This document shows positions 62,273-64,000 of a stretch of DNA of 64,000 nt, in pieces. Source of the stretch: Zonotrichia leucophrys gambelii (Eukaryota > Chordata > Aves > Passeriformes > Passerellidae). Under the pieces are notes generated by a model. The model saw nothing but the letters and a program-made list of their open reading frames with translations, searched no databases and was not told the DNA's origin. The stretch spans positions 72,743,216-72,807,215 of the forward strand of contig NC_088171.1 in NCBI RefSeq assembly GCF_028769735.1. Reading direction: 5' to 3'. Positions within the stretch are counted from its first letter, which is position 1. Each line of letters opens with the position of its first letter. A program made the translations under genes and the position numbers.

Positions 62273-63744
62273 CATAAGTGACCATCATCATTACCCAAAA
62301 AATAAGAAAAAAGAAAAAAGTAAAACAGAACTTCCCCGAATGACTTTTCAGATGTGCCAAATTAACCTAGCTGTGATAGATGAGTTTGTTCAAATTTAGA
62401 TATTGAAACTGAAAAATATATTCTTTATATTCCTCACAAAACCTGACTTCTTAAATTATTAAGTTCAGTTATTTTATTCCACAGATTCTTGAAGCTGCAA
62501 GAAATGCAAAGTTAGAAATCCAAAGTTGCGCTTTTTAAATTTGTGACTTTGGTGTAAGGCCTTAGAGCATAAATAAACCATGTTGGTGAGTATGAGGAGA
62601 CAACAGTATGTTCTGCATCAATTGTGCAAATTGTAACCCAAAAAATACTTCATCGCATACTGGCCAACATTTTCAGAAATATTTGTCTTGTAAAATTACA
62701 GGTCCTCTATTTTTTTTTTAATTTTAAATTTTGATTTTACTTTAATGCCTGTACTAATCCTTATTTCCTTCTTTGATGAGGAAAAATGAACTAAAATAGA
62801 TATATATTTTAAAAAATAAATTAATATAGATTTAACAAAATTAAGCTCAGAATTTTTAGAGGGTAATTTTTGAAATACTACCAAAAATAATGTAATTTGT
62901 GCTATCCTAGCACAATTAGCATGCTTTTTGAGTTTACAGAGCCTTCTACTTTTAAAAAGTAGATGATGTCCTAATTCTATTGATTTGAAGTCTGCCCTGT
63001 TTAAACTGTGCAGATGACCAACCTAAAGCAATTACCCCATCTTATTGTCATCTCATCATTAATTCTCTACAGGTTAAACAAATTTGAATTAATATTTGCA
63101 ACTTCCACATTGAATAAGCAGCTCCTCCAGCATATTATCTTAAGACAAATTAATTAAGACAAACTAGTATTATAGTAATGCATTTTTGAGAAGAGAAAGA
63201 GATTCTGATTGCCACTGAGTTATAATATACTGCCAAATATATAACATATATCTCAAATTTTCAAGTCATTACTTTTAGTCTGATAACTTCCTTATTAATA
63301 ATACAGATTACAAAACATCCAAAGCCGTATGATTACATCAGAAGTGTCTCCTAGACTCACACACTCCTAGCTTTTGCATACTTATTTAAATTTGCTGTCC
63401 ATGTATCACCTAATAGACAAAAGCATGGACATGCTCTGTGTTTGTTACAGTTCAATCCACTTGTTTGAAATGCTGACCATGTGTATCACAAGGAAAATGT
63501 ACACAGGTAGAAATGAGATCTAAAATGTTGAAAGAACAGAATAGACTCCAAAAGATTGCAGTGAGAACAGGATCTTTGGCTGACAATCTGGCGGAGTATT
63601 TCTTCTGTCGGTTCACTCATAGCACCTAAGTGTCATTTTATTTATTTATATTCTCTTCACCTCCTCAGATCTATCCTCCAAAGAGTCTGGACACTGTTTA
63701 GCTTTAAAAAATCAAACCAAAACAAAACACCCAAAACAAACAAA

Positions 63745-64000
63745 CAATCCAACAAAAAGTAAGAAAATAGATTACATAGTCTGTGAGAGCTCATTTTGAC
63801 TAAATGGGGTTGGAGAAAGCTGTAACTTTCGACAGAGAAGCAATGACAAGCCATGCCACAGAGCCTGAACTCCATGATATTCCAGCTGATAATGTGGCTG
63901 CCCAAAGAAGACATTGAATCAAAATTTAAGAGCACATAAGATTCAGAGCAGAAGGAGCTATCTGGGTAGTAATAGTAGGACATGGCAGGACAAGAGGAAA
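63745..64000. other. Unique flank right of the duplication
   Basis: The sequence after the end of copy 2 is not found at the end of copy 1. A 108-codon minus-strand frame (63657-63983) straddles the copy-2 end and the unique flank. It has no recognisable domain and is treated as chance. Confidence 0.6.

Larger units (their letters stand above)
56251..63744 (+). repeat. Tandem segmental duplication, copy 2 (7494 bp)
   Basis: Second head-to-tail copy, collinear with 48787-56250. It is 30 bases longer. The gains include 2 bases of AT near 57652, 4 bases near 59027, 8 bases at about 60647-60654 and 12 bases in the AT microsatellite at 61623-61647. Three single bases are gained in the last 270 bases. 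Similarity ends at 63744 inside AAACAAACAAA, after which the unique sequence CAATCC follows. The last three single-base differences sit close together opposite the end of copy 1. Confidence 0.97.

Overview
The window is AT-rich vertebrate DNA that looks like a gene desert or a very large intron, most likely from a bird and plausibly a songbird. The main evidence is the repeat content. Truncated CR1 LINEs of several subfamilies are the only abundant dispersed repeats, and there is a decayed retroviral pol remnant and what looks like an avian-type solo LTR. CpG is scarce and homopolymer and AT-rich microsatellite tracts are common. No Alu, L1 or B1-like sequence was noticed. The songbird assignment rests partly on remembered resemblance of the LTR and CR1 sequence and is an inference.

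Layout. 1-6240 is unique non-coding sequence. 6243-7030 holds a minus-strand stretch with protein-like reading frames, interrupted by stops and a frameshift, that I could not assign to a family. 7031-13010 is non-coding with several microsatellites. 13011-13449 is a probable minus-strand solo LTR. 17366-18108 is a minus-strand CR1. 18109-28531 is featureless apart from simple repeats. 28532-29079 has two overlapping minus-strand frames that may be an old pseudogene. 31778-32087 is a plus-strand CR1 tail. 38945-39045 and 41843-42065 are low-complexity A/C-rich and T/G-rich tracts. 43863-44480 is a minus-strand CR1 with a recognisable reverse-transcriptase C-terminus. 45480-45735 is a small CpG-enriched patch in otherwise CpG-poor DNA.

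The dominant structure is a head-to-tail duplication of about 7.5 kb. Copy 1 is 48787-56250 and copy 2 is 56251-63744, with no spacer. Together they make up almost a quarter of the window and differ by eye at well under 1% of bases plus about a dozen short indels. Each copy carries the same decayed retroviral reverse-transcriptase fragment followed directly by the same plus-strand CR1 tail, so those insertions predate the duplication. The duplication could be a genuine young tandem segmental duplication or a false duplication made by assembling two haplotypes side by side. Both readings are discussed.

No intact protein-coding gene, tRNA, rRNA, CRISPR array or operon was found. All reading frames are 153 codons or shorter, and those that could be interpreted are decayed transposon coding sequence, the antisense of such sequence, or chance frames.
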